From JAIOZK01 sp964468645 (GTDB lineage Bacteria; Bacteroidota; Bacteroidia; Bacteroidales; JAIOZK01): a stretch of DNA of 64,000 nucleotides. The number at the start of each line of letters is the position of its first letter. The first letter of the stretch is position 1. The stretch spans positions 124,001 to 188,000 of the forward strand of contig CAYXUU010000004.1 in the NCBI GenBank assembly GCA_964468645.1. Reading direction: 5' to 3'. This document shows positions 17,205 through 26,500 of this stretch, piece by piece. The translations under genes and the position numbers were made by a program. The notes under the pieces are model-generated. The model was not told where the DNA came from. It did no database searches and was given only the letters and a program-made list of their open reading frames with translations.

Positions 17205-18576
17205 GCTTATCAAGTCTTCTGTACAGGGCTCCTCTTGAAAGTCCAAGTTCCTCTGCAACCCTGGTTAAATTACCATTATACTTTTTAATACAATTTTCTA
17301 TAGCCCATTTTTCAATCTTATCAAGATTAAAATCCTTTGCTACCGGATGATGTTCCGTTTTATCTTCAGTTTTTGACCTTCCCTGTACATTATTAAAATA
17401 AAGCAAATCCCCCTCACTCATGATCACCTCCCTTTCAATGGCATGTCGTAATTCTCGTATATTTCCCGGCCAGTGATATTGTTGAAGTTTCCTGATTTCA
17501 CTTTCTGAGACTCTGACCTGTGGTTTATGATATTTCTTACCATAGATTCTCAGAAAATAATTCACCAGCAAAGGAATATCTTCTATCCTTTTTCTTAACG
17601 GGGGAATCTGTATTTCAACGGTATTGATCCTGTAAAGAAGGTCCTGTCTGAATTTTTCTTCTTCTATCATCCTTTTAAGAGGCATATTGGTAGCACTGAT
17701 GATCCTTACATCTATTTCAATTTCTTTATTTGAACCTAATCTGGATACTGATTTTTTGTCAATAACCGAAAGCAATTTTGATTGCAGATCAGGTGTCAGG
17801 TTTCCTATTTCATCAAGAAAAATACTACCTCCCGAGGCTGCTTCAAATCTTCCGATCCTGTCTTCCTTTGCATCAGTGAATGCCCCTTTCACAAATCCAA
17901 ACATTTCACTTTCAAATAATGAACCAGAGAGGGATCCAAGGTCAACATTAATAAATGTTCCTTCTGAGCGATTTGAATTTCTGTGAATGGCCCTGGCTAC
18001 CAATTCCTTTCCGGTGCCGTTTTCTCCAAGTATTAAGATATTGGCATCAGTACCGGCCAGTTTGCTAATTGTTCCGAATAGTTCCCTGATTGCTTTTGAG
18101 TTTCCGATAATTTCTGAAAACCGTTGATCTACGGTTGTTGCAAGTAACTTTTGCCTGTCCTTTAGACTGGATACCTGCCGCCTGGATTGTGAAAGCCTGT
18201 AACCGGCATTCAGTGTGGCCAGTAGTTTTTCATTTTCCCAGGGTTTTACAACAAAATCCATTGCTCCCGCTTTCATGGCCTCAACAGCCAGCTTCACATC
18301 ACCATAAGCAGTGATCATCACCACACTTGTATCCGGATCCTGTTTTACTACTTCCTTTAACCATTTCATACCCTCCTCGCCGCTTGTCATTCCCTTCTGA
18401 TAATTCATGTCAAGCATTATTACATCAAACGAATTTTGCCTTAAAAGGACAGGCAGCGTTTTAGGATCGGAGATAGATATCACCTCCTTAAAATGCTGTT
18501 CAATAAACATTTTTAAGGTGAGTCTGATGTATTCATCATCATCAATAATTAGAATATGGCCAGGGATTAACGACAT
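17194..18576 (-). CDS. Sigma-54-dependent response regulator (NtrC family)
   Basis: A 460-aa activator: receiver domain (acidic DDD at residues 12-14, phosphoacceptor Asp56 in VIMLDMN, Lys in VVKPWE), AAA+ domain with Walker A GENGTGKE near residue 184, the sigma-54 contact loop GAFTDA (usual form GAFTGA) and Walker B GGSIFLDEIG, and a C-terminal Fis-type helix-turn-helix NGNLTRVAEELGLSRGALYRRL. It is co-transcribed with the kinase and divergent from a MacB-like permease gene whose upstream region has tandem palindromes and a sigma-54-like promoter, so the permease is the likely target. Confidence 0.93.
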   Translation of the reverse strand: MSLIPGHILIIDDDEYIRLTLKMFIEQHFKEVISISDPKTLPVLLRQNSFDVIMLDMNYQKGMTSGEEGMKWLKEVVKQDPDTSVVMITAYGDVKLAVEAMKAGAMDFVVKPWENEKLLATLNAGYRLSQSRRQVSSLKDRQKLLATTVDQRFSEIIGNSKAIRELFGTISKLAGTDANILILGENGTGKELVARAIHRNSNRSEGTFINVDLGSLSGSLFESEMFGFVKGAFTDAKEDRIGRFEAASGGSIFLDEIGNLTPDLQSKLLSVIDKKSVSRLGSNKEIEIDVRIISATNMPLKRMIEEEKFRQDLLYRINTVEIQIPPLRKRIEDIPLLVNYFLRIYGKKYHKPQVRVSESEIRKLQQYHWPGNIRELRHAIEREVIMSEGDLLYFNNVQGRSKTEDKTEHHPVAKDFNLDKIEKWAIENCIKKYNGNLTRVAEELGLSRGALYRRLDKHGI

Positions 18577-18817
18577 GGTTATTAATTATAAAAACAAATC
18601 CCAAAATTCAAATATCAAAATCAAAATAATCAAAACGTGAAAGATAAAAGCTTTTTAAATACATTAAACCTTGCTTTTATGCTTGAATTTTTGATCATTG
18701 GGTTTTGGTGCTTATTTGAGTTTTGTAATTTGTTGTTTCACAATTAATGCCAGTAAAAGCTTCAAGCTAGTTACCAGCTATTTATAGCATACTAAATTAC
18801 GTAAAATTGGGGGATTT

Positions 18818-18856
18818 TGTCCATTTATGGACGAAAGTTCGTCCAACTCTGGACGA
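18818..18856. promoter_or_regulatory. Tandem palindromes, probable activator-binding sites
   Basis: Two palindromes share the half-site GTCCA: GTCCATTTATGGAC (18819-18832) and TCGTCCAACTCTGGACGA (18839-18856). Each has a 4-nt centre, and the centres are 22 bp apart, two helical turns. They lie about 55-90 bp upstream of the sigma-54-like element, the usual place for enhancer sites of NtrC-family regulators. The neighbouring regulator is the obvious binder; this is inference. Confidence 0.65.
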
Positions 18857-18907
18857 TCAATTTTTTAAACTTGCTTAAGTTGTTTTGTTTCAGGGCTTTA
18901 TTTCGCC

Positions 18908-18924
18908 TGGCACAAAAGTTGGCA
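18908..18924 (+). promoter_or_regulatory. Sigma-54-like -24/-12 promoter
   Basis: TGGCACAAAAGTTGGCA has a perfect TGGCAC -24 half. The -12 half is TTGGC rather than TTGC, so the GC is displaced by one base or the C is substituted. It lies 28 nt before the permease ATG and downstream of two activator palindromes. Context supports it, but the -12 element is imperfect. Confidence 0.5.
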
Positions 18925-18951
18925 ATACTATACTGTTTTAAAAATTCAAAC

Positions 18952-21393
18952 ATGTTAAAAAACTATTTCATCATTGCGTTCAGAATGCTTTATAAAAACA
19001 AATTGCACAGTTTGTTAAACATTCTTGGTTTATCCCTTGCATTATCCATCTGTTTTCTGATCATTTCACATATCGAGGATGAACTCAGCTATGACAGAAG
19101 TTACAGTAAATCGGATAGAATTTACCGGCATACCATCAAGGCCTCGGAAGGAGACATCGTCAGGCACTGGGCTACCATCGCTCCCACCACAGCGGAATAC
19201 CTTCAGAATTATTTTCCTGAAATCGAAAAAGTTGTCAGGCTTTACAATCTTGGTGATATTAAGTTGATGTTCGAAAAAGAGGGCGAGGAATACGAGTTTC
19301 AGGAATCAAGAATATTGATGGCTGATTCAACAATCTTTGATGTTTTCGATATCAATCTTATCAGTGGATTTAAAGAAAAAGCATTTGAACACAGTTATGC
19401 TGTTGTTCTGAGTCGGTCAATAGCCAAAAAATTATTTGGTAATGTAGATCCTATAGGCAAGGTAATCTATATGGATATAGCGCCTATTCCGCTTCAAGTA
19501 ACCGGCATTTTTGAAGACGTCACTTTTAAAACACATCTTCAATATGACGCCCTCCTCCCTTATGGTGTTTTTAAAGAAATGATATTCCAGATGGGCCTGC
19601 AGGATTTATATTATTCAAAAACCTGGGCAGGCCTGTATACCTATATATTACTTAAAGATAATACATCAGTGGATTTTGTGCGGAGCAAAATGGATGATTT
19701 TGAAGCATTCTTTTACGAGGATCTGGATGAATCCGAGCAACTGATTTCGCTCAGGGAAATGATACTTCAACCTATTTCAAAAATACATCTGCATTCTAAA
19801 CTCGAACAGGATTCGGGTAACAACAGCGATATTCTTTATGTTTATCTGTTCACCATAGTTTTGATCCTGATATTAATTATCGCAACTGTAAACTATGTAA
19901 ATATTTCAACGGCACAATCACTTAAACGAATGAAGGAGGTAGCAATTAGAAAAGTAGCTGGGGCATGGCTGCCACAGATCCGTTTTCAGTTTCTCTCCGA
20001 ATCACTTATAATTACTTTTATTGCAGGCCTGCTGGCAATATTGTTTGTTGATATTTTTCTCCCATATTATAATCAATATGCTGATAATAATCTGACAATT
20101 GGCAATGTGTTCATCCTGAAGAATATCATTATTTTCGTATTCCTGTTATTTATTCTTGGTTTCCTTGCAGGTATTTATCCGGCTTTCTTTGCCTCAAAAT
20201 TTACAATTACGGATGCCGTAAAAGGTTTCAGAAATCCTCATTCAACTGCCGGTAAGCTCCGAAAGGGACTTGTTATACTACAATTTATTATTTCAGTGTT
20301 CCTGATCTTTTTCACTATTGGTGTTTATCGGCAAATGGAGTTTTTCAGGAATACGAATCTTGGTATCAACAAAGACCATGTTGTAGTAATGAGCATGTCA
20401 GAGGAAGTTGGAAACATTGCCCTGAACGATCCACATTCTTTCAAAGCGGAATTGATGGAAAATCCCAGGATCAAAAATGTTGCCCTGGCATCTAATATAA
20501 TGGGCGACAGGATGAGCGTTGAAAGACTGGGGCCTGATGGGGTCAATATCGATTCTGACACAAGGCAAATGAGGTTTTTTCGTACAGATAAAGATTTTAT
20601 TGAGCTGATGGAAATTGATATTATTGAGGGTGGAAATTTTACAAATACAAAAGGAGGCGTTGAATTCCTGATTAATGAAGAAACAAGAGAGATCCTTGAC
20701 CAGGAAAATCCGGTTAATCTGACTGCCAATGATTCATGGGGCAATTCAGGAAAAATCGTCGGTGTTATTAAAAATTTCCATTTTGCTTCACTGCATAATA
20801 CAATAGAGCCTTTGGTAATAGAATCTTATGAAAATTTTCCGCTGAAAAATAATACAATTCCATATATATACATTAAAATTGACGGCAAGAATATCCCTGA
20901 AACCATGGATTACCTTGAGAAAAAGTTGCAGGAAATCAGTGCCACATATTCATTTGATTATGTGTTTCTTGATCAGCGCATGGACAGTCTATACAAAAAT
21001 GAAGAAAAGATCAGTATTATATTCCGCAGCTTTTCAATATTTGCCATCTTCATAAGCTGTCTTGGACTATTTGGTATATCAGCCTTTGAATCTCAAATGA
21101 AATTTAAGGAGATAGGCATTCGTAAAACTCTTGGTGCAGGATCCCTAAAAACTGCTGTATCATTTGCAGGCCATTTTTTCAAGCTGATTATTATTTCACT
21201 TGTCATTTCACTCCCTTTGAGTGGTTATGCCCTTTATACCTGGTTAGAGAAATTTGCCTACCGCATTAATATCGGGTGGATAGAGTTTATGATTGTAAGT
21301 GCCGCTGTTATCCTTATCGCATTGATTACCGTCAGCTATCAGACAATCAGGGTGTCGAGGCTGAATCCGGTGGATTATCTTAAATATGAGTAG
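18952..21393 (+). CDS. ABC transporter permease, MacB/FtsX type with two FtsX domains
   Basis: An 813-aa permease starting MLKNYFIIAFRMLYKNKLHS, a standard start of the Bacteroidota MacB-like family. One transmembrane helix near residue 20 is followed by a periplasmic MacB-type domain (to about 275), an FtsX core of three helices (about 280-425, with the RKVAGA motif), a second periplasmic domain (about 450-680) and a final FtsX core with GIRKTLGAG near residue 725. The partner ATPase is not in the window. An upstream in-frame ATG at 18817 is rejected because it would translate the regulatory palindromes. Regulation is likely by the divergent sigma-54 two-component system. Confidence 0.88.
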   Translation: MLKNYFIIAFRMLYKNKLHSLLNILGLSLALSICFLIISHIEDELSYDRSYSKSDRIYRHTIKASEGDIVRHWATIAPTTAEYLQNYFPEIEKVVRLYNLGDIKLMFEKEGEEYEFQESRILMADSTIFDVFDINLISGFKEKAFEHSYAVVLSRSIAKKLFGNVDPIGKVIYMDIAPIPLQVTGIFEDVTFKTHLQYDALLPYGVFKEMIFQMGLQDLYYSKTWAGLYTYILLKDNTSVDFVRSKMDDFEAFFYEDLDESEQLISLREMILQPISKIHLHSKLEQDSGNNSDILYVYLFTIVLILILIIATVNYVNISTAQSLKRMKEVAIRKVAGAWLPQIRFQFLSESLIITFIAGLLAILFVDIFLPYYNQYADNNLTIGNVFILKNIIIFVFLLFILGFLAGIYPAFFASKFTITDAVKGFRNPHSTAGKLRKGLVILQFIISVFLIFFTIGVYRQMEFFRNTNLGINKDHVVVMSMSEEVGNIALNDPHSFKAELMENPRIKNVALASNIMGDRMSVERLGPDGVNIDSDTRQMRFFRTDKDFIELMEIDIIEGGNFTNTKGGVEFLINEETREILDQENPVNLTANDSWGNSGKIVGVIKNFHFASLHNTIEPLVIESYENFPLKNNTIPYIYIKIDGKNIPETMDYLEKKLQEISATYSFDYVFLDQRMDSLYKNEEKISIIFRSFSIFAIFISCLGLFGISAFESQMKFKEIGIRKTLGAGSLKTAVSFAGHFFKLIIISLVISLPLSGYALYTWLEKFAYRINIGWIEFMIVSAAVILIALITVSYQTIRVSRLNPVDYLKYE

Positions 21394-21397
21394 AACA

Positions 21398-21600
21398 GGG
21401 CAAAAGTAAAAAGGCAAAAGGCAAAAGGACTTCACTTTTTAACTTTGAATTTTCATTAAGTATCGAACACCGATTAACGATATATGCAGAAAAGACGTGT
21501 TCCCTCCCGAATACAGAAGGAAGGAATTCGGGGACAAATGTTTACCAGAAGGAATATACCCCGACATAGTCAGCAATCGGAAGGAAATCCGTCTCTTGAA
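21398..21600. repeat. Repeat-rich intergenic region
   Basis: After the permease stop come AAAAGGCAAAAGGCAAAAGG units (21411-21427), then a stretch including ATTAAGTATCGAACACCG that resembles dispersed Bacteroidota intergenic repeats. No convincing gene is present; an 89-codon minus-strand frame here has no recognisable features and overlaps the next gene's start. Confidence 0.45.
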
Positions 21601-21651
21601 GAAAAATGAAAAAATTCCTAAAAAACTTGCATTATTAAAAAATATATATTT

Positions 21652-21668
21652 ACTTTGTATTTCAAAGT
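21652..21668. promoter_or_regulatory. Operator palindrome ACTTTG-N5-CAAAGT (copy 1)
   Basis: ACTTTGTATTTCAAAGT is a perfect 6-5-6 palindrome, directly followed by another ACTTT so that AAAGTACTTT forms a second overlapping palindrome. It ends 18 nt before the ATG at 21686. The same structure at the same distance precedes the creD gene (22347-22363). The winged-helix gene between them is the likely repressor. Confidence 0.65.
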
Positions 21669-21685
21669 ACTTTAATTTTTGAAGC

Positions 21686-22037
21686 ATGAATTCAAATAAC
21701 GCTAACATTCAGGATCTTAAAGAGATTCGAAACCTTATGGAAAGTTCAACAAGATTTCTTTCTTTAAGTGGCTTATCCGGGATAGTTGCCGGTTTGTTTG
21801 CAATAATCGGAGCCATAATAGCATACATGGTTTTAGATTACGGAAGTATTAAGTACGATGAGAACTTCATGATAATTAACGATTATTCAAATTATAATGT
21901 GAAGTTAATGCTGGTTCTTGTTTTTATTAGCGTATTGGTTTTAGCTGCTATCTCAGGGGTATATTTCTCGTGGAGGAAAGCGAAGAAAAACAAAACAAAA
22001 TTGTGGAATAGTGATGTATTATAAGTATGAGAAATGA
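21686..22037 (+). pseudogene. Inner-membrane protein gene with internal deletion
   Basis: The intact N-terminal part reads EIRNLMESSTRFLSLSGLSG, then two transmembrane helices and SWRKAKKNKTKLWN, typical of a ~200-aa Bacteroidota membrane protein found with winged-helix regulators. The frame then stops at 22024. In another frame the next codons read VMYYKYEK-stop, the usual C-terminus of that family, and its TGA overlaps the ATG of the downstream gene (ATGA). So both ends remain, while roughly 90 residues (several helices) are gone and the reading frame is broken. Confidence 0.65.
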
Positions 22038-22330
22038 AGGATATTATTTCCAACATCAATAAGGTATTTGAAAGTAGAATTCGATTAGGTATTATGTCAA
22101 TTCTTGCAGTTCATAGCTGGATTGATTTTAATACCCTGAAAGAATTGCTGGATATTACTGATGGGAACCTGGCAAGTCATCTTAAATCACTGGAACAACA
22201 TGGTATGATAAAAGTTAAAAAACAATTTATCCAAAGGAAGCCCAGGACAAGCTACAGCAAAACAGACCTAGGCTATAAAATGTTTAAATCACACTTAAAT
22301 GCATTAGAGAAACTTATTAATAATACATAA
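22034..22330 (+). CDS. Winged-helix transcriptional regulator (HTH_27 type)
   Basis: A 98-aa MarR/ArsR-like winged-helix protein: RIRLGIMSILAVHSWIDFNT, recognition helix TDGNLASHLKSLEQHGMI (about residues 46-63) and wing KPRTSYSKTDLGYK. It has normal length for the pfam13601-type family. It sits between the membrane-protein gene and creD. Identical 17-bp palindromes precede both of those genes, so it probably autoregulates the operon. It appears intact although both neighbours are broken. Confidence 0.88.
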   Translation: MKDIISNINKVFESRIRLGIMSILAVHSWIDFNTLKELLDITDGNLASHLKSLEQHGMIKVKKQFIQRKPRTSYSKTDLGYKMFKSHLNALEKLINNT

Positions 22331-22346
22331 TTTTTTTTATTCATTC

Positions 22347-22363
22347 ACTTTGTGTCTCAAAGT
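22347..22363. promoter_or_regulatory. Operator palindrome ACTTTG-N5-CAAAGT (copy 2)
   Basis: ACTTTGTGTCTCAAAGT, followed again by ACTTTTAATTT, ends 18 nt before the creD ATG, exactly as for copy 1. The five central bases differ from copy 1 while both arms are conserved, which indicates selection on the arms. Confidence 0.65.
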
Positions 22364-22380
22364 ACTTTTAATTTAATATT

Positions 22381-23473
22381 ATGAAAACAATATCAGAGTT
22401 ACAAAACAAAGCGAAAAATTCCATTACAGTAAAGGTAATCGTAATTGGAATAATGGTGTTAATTCTTCTAATCCCGATGGGAATGATAAAAAACCTTGTT
22501 CAAGAAAGGGAATTTACCAGAGATAATGTTATTAATGAAATAAGTGAGAAGTGGGGTAATCCCCAAACACTTATTGGTCCAATTTTAAACATACCATTTG
22601 AGGAAAAATTTTACACGGATGGTAATGTTAATTCTGTAAGAAAATATGCTCACATTTTACCAGATGAATTAACTGTGGTTGGAAATATGTTACCGGAAGA
22701 GAGATACAGGGGTATCTATAAAACCATTGTTTATTCTGCCAATATTCAAATTAAAGGCGTCTTTTGTTTCTCAAAAGTTGATTTGCCTGATGCTGGTAAT
22801 ATCTCAATTTATTGGGAAAAAGCATTTCTTTCTTACGGAATTCCTGATATGAGAGGAATACAAAATGAATTGGTTATAACCTGGAACGGATCAGATTACC
22901 CGGTTAAACCTGGAACAGAAAGCAATGATGTCATTCACTCGGGATTCAATTCAAAGGTAAAGGTTAAGCCGGTTAATAATTCCGAAAGTAATTATAATTT
23001 TAGTTTTAAGCTTTCCCTGGATGGGAGCAAACGATTATACTTTGTGCCTGTCGGGAAAATCACTGAGATTAATATTTCATCAACATGGAATAATCCTAGC
23101 TTCGATGGTGCTTTTCTTCCAGATAACAGAAAAATAGATGGCAGGGGATTTACTGGTGAGTTTGGGATTAGTGATTTTTTATACCTTATTGGTCTCTCTT
23201 TCAGAACAGATCGGTTTCAATTATGCGTATTTGATTTCAAGTGTTGCTATTATTCTATTAATAACAAGTTATGTTTATGGGATCTTTAAGAATATAAGAA
23301 TAACCAGTATTTTGAGCTCTGTATTAATAATTCTGTATTTATTTCTTTATACAATAATTCAATTACAGGATTATGCATTACTAATGGGGAGTATCGGACT
23401 TTTCATCACTTTATCTGTTATAATGTACTTTTCAAGGAAAATTGATTGGTACAGATCTGAGAAAAAGGATTAG
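22381..23473 (+). pseudogene. creD: creD-like inner-membrane gene with internal deletion and frameshift
   Basis: The first ~260 codons encode a CreD-like protein: cytoplasmic start, transmembrane helix VIVIGIMVLILLIPMGMI, a large periplasmic domain, and NRKIDGRGFTGE. From about 23155 the homologous sequence continues in a different frame with GLVIFYTLLVSLSEQIGFNY followed by three more helices and SRKIDWYRSEKKD, the normal CreD C-terminus. Intact CreD is about 440-450 aa and has roughly 70-100 residues between these blocks, including the first helices of the C-terminal bundle. They are missing here, so the gene is probably inactive. Confidence 0.75.
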
Positions 23474-23475
23474 AC

Positions 23476-23529
23476 AAAAGGCAAAAGTATCCGTAACCTA
23501 CGTAAGCGAAAACGTCACTTTTGCCTTTT
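23476..23529. terminator. 13-bp inverted repeat between convergent genes
   Basis: AAAAGGCAAAAGT (23476-23488) and its exact complement (23517-23529) form a hairpin with a 28-nt loop between creD and the convergent macroglobulin gene. The arms belong to the dispersed AGGCAAAAG family, and the loop contains CGTAAGCGAAAACGTC, a second dispersed family. A bidirectional terminator role is plausible, but there is no clean U-tract. Confidence 0.4.
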
Positions 23530-23542
23530 GCCTTTGTTCTTT

Positions 23543-26500
23543 CTACTTTACACTAATGCGTATGCCAGCCGAATGACTGGAAAACTCCGGTGCATACATA
23601 CATTGTATGGTTGATATTCCATTTGAGAAATCCCCTTCCTGTGATACCACAAGGGGATATTCAAATACATAGGTTCCCTTACGCATATATTCTATGAAAA
23701 AGTTGGTAGAAGCATCGCGGGTCGATTCGTAGTATCCCAGTCCGCCCTGCCATTTATACCCTGAAAGTACATTAACCGGTTCAAATGCGGATGCCCGCAT
23801 ATCTTTCAGGTGAACAAATTCAAGGTCACGGTCGGTGCTTAATATTATTCTGACTATGATCTTATCCCCGATCTTTAAGGCGCTGTTTTCAGTGATCAGT
23901 TCAATAACCGGACCTGCGTCAGTATTTCTCTCAATGAAAAGATCTTTATTTAATCCCAGTGGTGTTTCATGCGGTGTTATCTTATCAAGATTTTCGAAAT
24001 ATTGCCAGTACAATGCACCCCAGGCAATACCTTTATCATTCTTGGTTACCGTCACGTCTCCCATTTCCGGTTTGATCTCACTGCCTGCCCAGGAAGCCTG
24101 GAAATATCCGGTGCCTGCCTCAACCTGCACATCATCCATTTTCCGAGGATCAACCTTTAAATCACCAAGTGTAATTTCAACCAGTTCATCACCTGCCAGT
24201 AAATTTGTACCTCTTAATAATAAAGCATAAACAGCTTCCACGGTTGATTTTGTTGTGCTCCACGACTGGGTTTGTTTTTGTTTCAGAAGCCAAATTTTCA
24301 TCTCTTCAACTGCTTTGGTATCCAGGGCTACTTCATTAAAAAATTCAATAAACAAAGCCTGACGTTCTATGGGCGCCTCATACCAGTACCAACTGTTTTC
24401 GCTTCGCCAGTACATTCCCATCTCTTCCGAATGATGAGCTTTTTCCTTCAGGGATTTAATGATATCTGAAGGGATTGACTTAATGCCAAATCGATCAAGA
24501 GCCAGTCCAATCATTCCCTGCATGTAAAGATTCTTCTTTACCCAGAATTCAGTCGCCTGGTCACGATAGTAGTTAAAAGCTTCTGTGTTTCTTTTATTGA
24601 TTTCTATCTCATCAGTAAAGTAGCTTCGTGCATACAAATATTGTATCTGGAAGTTCCGGATGTGGTCTTTGTCCAGTTGCTTTGGATAATCTCTTTTCAA
24701 CCTTTCATAATCCTCTCTTATTCTGTCATCAAGATAAAGGACGGCTTTCTTTACCATGTTCCAGGTTCTGGGATCATTTTTTACATCCAGAATACCCAGG
24801 TTCATCAAATGTCCGAACCCTGTAACAATATGCTGGGTGATATACCTGTTTTCGGGCATCCCCTCAAACCATGGCCAGCCACCATTGGATCGCTGCGCCT
24901 GCTGAAGTTTCAATAAGGCACTCTGCAGTTCACCTGCCATCTTGTTAAAATCGAATAATAGTGCAATTCGTTTTTTTCTCTCACTTTCGTCTTTTGCTTC
25001 CCTCACCCATGGTGTTTCCTCCAGTAATACATATTTCAGCTCCTGGTTCTTCTCAAGGTTTGATAATAAGGCATCAGGTGTAAGGTTTTTCCAGGCTTCG
25101 AAAACCTGTCTAATTTTAGGATCAGCATTGGCAATATGTGTTGCCAGGCTGTTTGAATAAAACCTGCTGAATATCTGCTCTGAACATTCATAAGGATACT
25201 CCATCAGGTAAGGTAAAGCCTGCACTGCATACCAGGCCGGATTGGAAGTAAATTCAAGTGTCAGTTTATAATTTCTTAAGGTGGTACTGTTTCCTGATTC
25301 AAGCAATTTGTGAAACTTAAAATGTTTGGTTTCTTCACCTCTCACTGGCAATGGTAACGATTCCGTAAGCAACATACGATTAGGAAGTACCGGAATGGCC
25401 ATCTCTTCCCCATCGGAAAAGTTATCAGCTTTTGCGACTATCCGGTATGTGATTGCCTCCAGGCCTTCAGGAATATTAATATTCCACCCCAATGATGCAC
25501 TTTCCCCTTTGGCAACATGAAAAGAAATTTCGGGGTTAACATTTCCCATCTTTTCATCAAGTGGTTCCATGGTTAAAGCATTAAAGAAGTGCAATTCCGC
25601 CATTCCCGAAATTTCTTTTTCAACAAGGCTGGAAATTTTTGCAGAGAAGATCATCCTGTCACCTTCCCTGAAAAATCTTGGGGCATTCGGCATGATCATC
25701 AGTTCTTTCTGGGTAACCAGTTCTTTTTCAACCTGGCCGATTTTCAGATCCTTTGTATAGGCCAGCCCCAGCATCTTCCAACGTGTCAGGGCTTCCGGCA
25801 TGGTAAAAGTTATGATCACCTCGCCATTTTCATTGGTTTTCAGGTCAGGATAGAAAAAAGCGGTTTCCCTGAAATCGCTGCGTATTTTTACTGGTTGTGA
25901 TTCTTCTGTTTTTTGTTTTTCAGGCTCCTCGGGAGGTTCAGCCTCTTCATCTTTTTGAACAACGACAACTTCATCCAGTGAAGCACCGTCCATTTCCACT
26001 GCCATTAAGGCTTCCGGTTCGGTTGCCATTCCCGGTCTTGCATTGCGATAACTGAAATAACTACCCCAGAATGAAAGTCCGAACCAGTTCAAACGATCAT
26101 ATTCCCTGTGGACAGGGGAAAAATAAGAATCCGGGGTGCTCAGGAAATAACTGCTGATGCTTTTGAAATCATACCAGCTTTCCCATACCGGATCAACATT
26201 GTATGACGAGTAAAGGTAAAAATACCAGCTGTTTGCCCTGAAAACATCAAGAGAGGCATCATACATGGTAGCCAGCATTTCTGCCGCCACTTTCTCGCCA
26301 TCCATAGCACTGATCTTTATCTGCCATTCTTCTGCCTGGCCCGGTTGCAGTTTATCTCTGAAAGTCGCAAAATTTAGCTCGAGTTTTTTATCCGTATGAG
26401 GGACAATGAATGTTTGTGTGTTTTGATAAAATCTGTTATCCTTGATGAAGGCTATGTTGATCCCAAAATTCCCCCTGTATTTTTCTAATACGGGTAAGCT

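Noticed and set aside
18817..18951. 45-residue N-terminal extension of the permease
   Set aside because: It would translate the palindromes and the sigma-54-like promoter; the family starts at MLKNYF (18952).
21439..21708. 89-codon minus-strand frame
   Set aside because: It overlaps the operator and start of the downstream gene, has no domain, and lies in repeat-like sequence.
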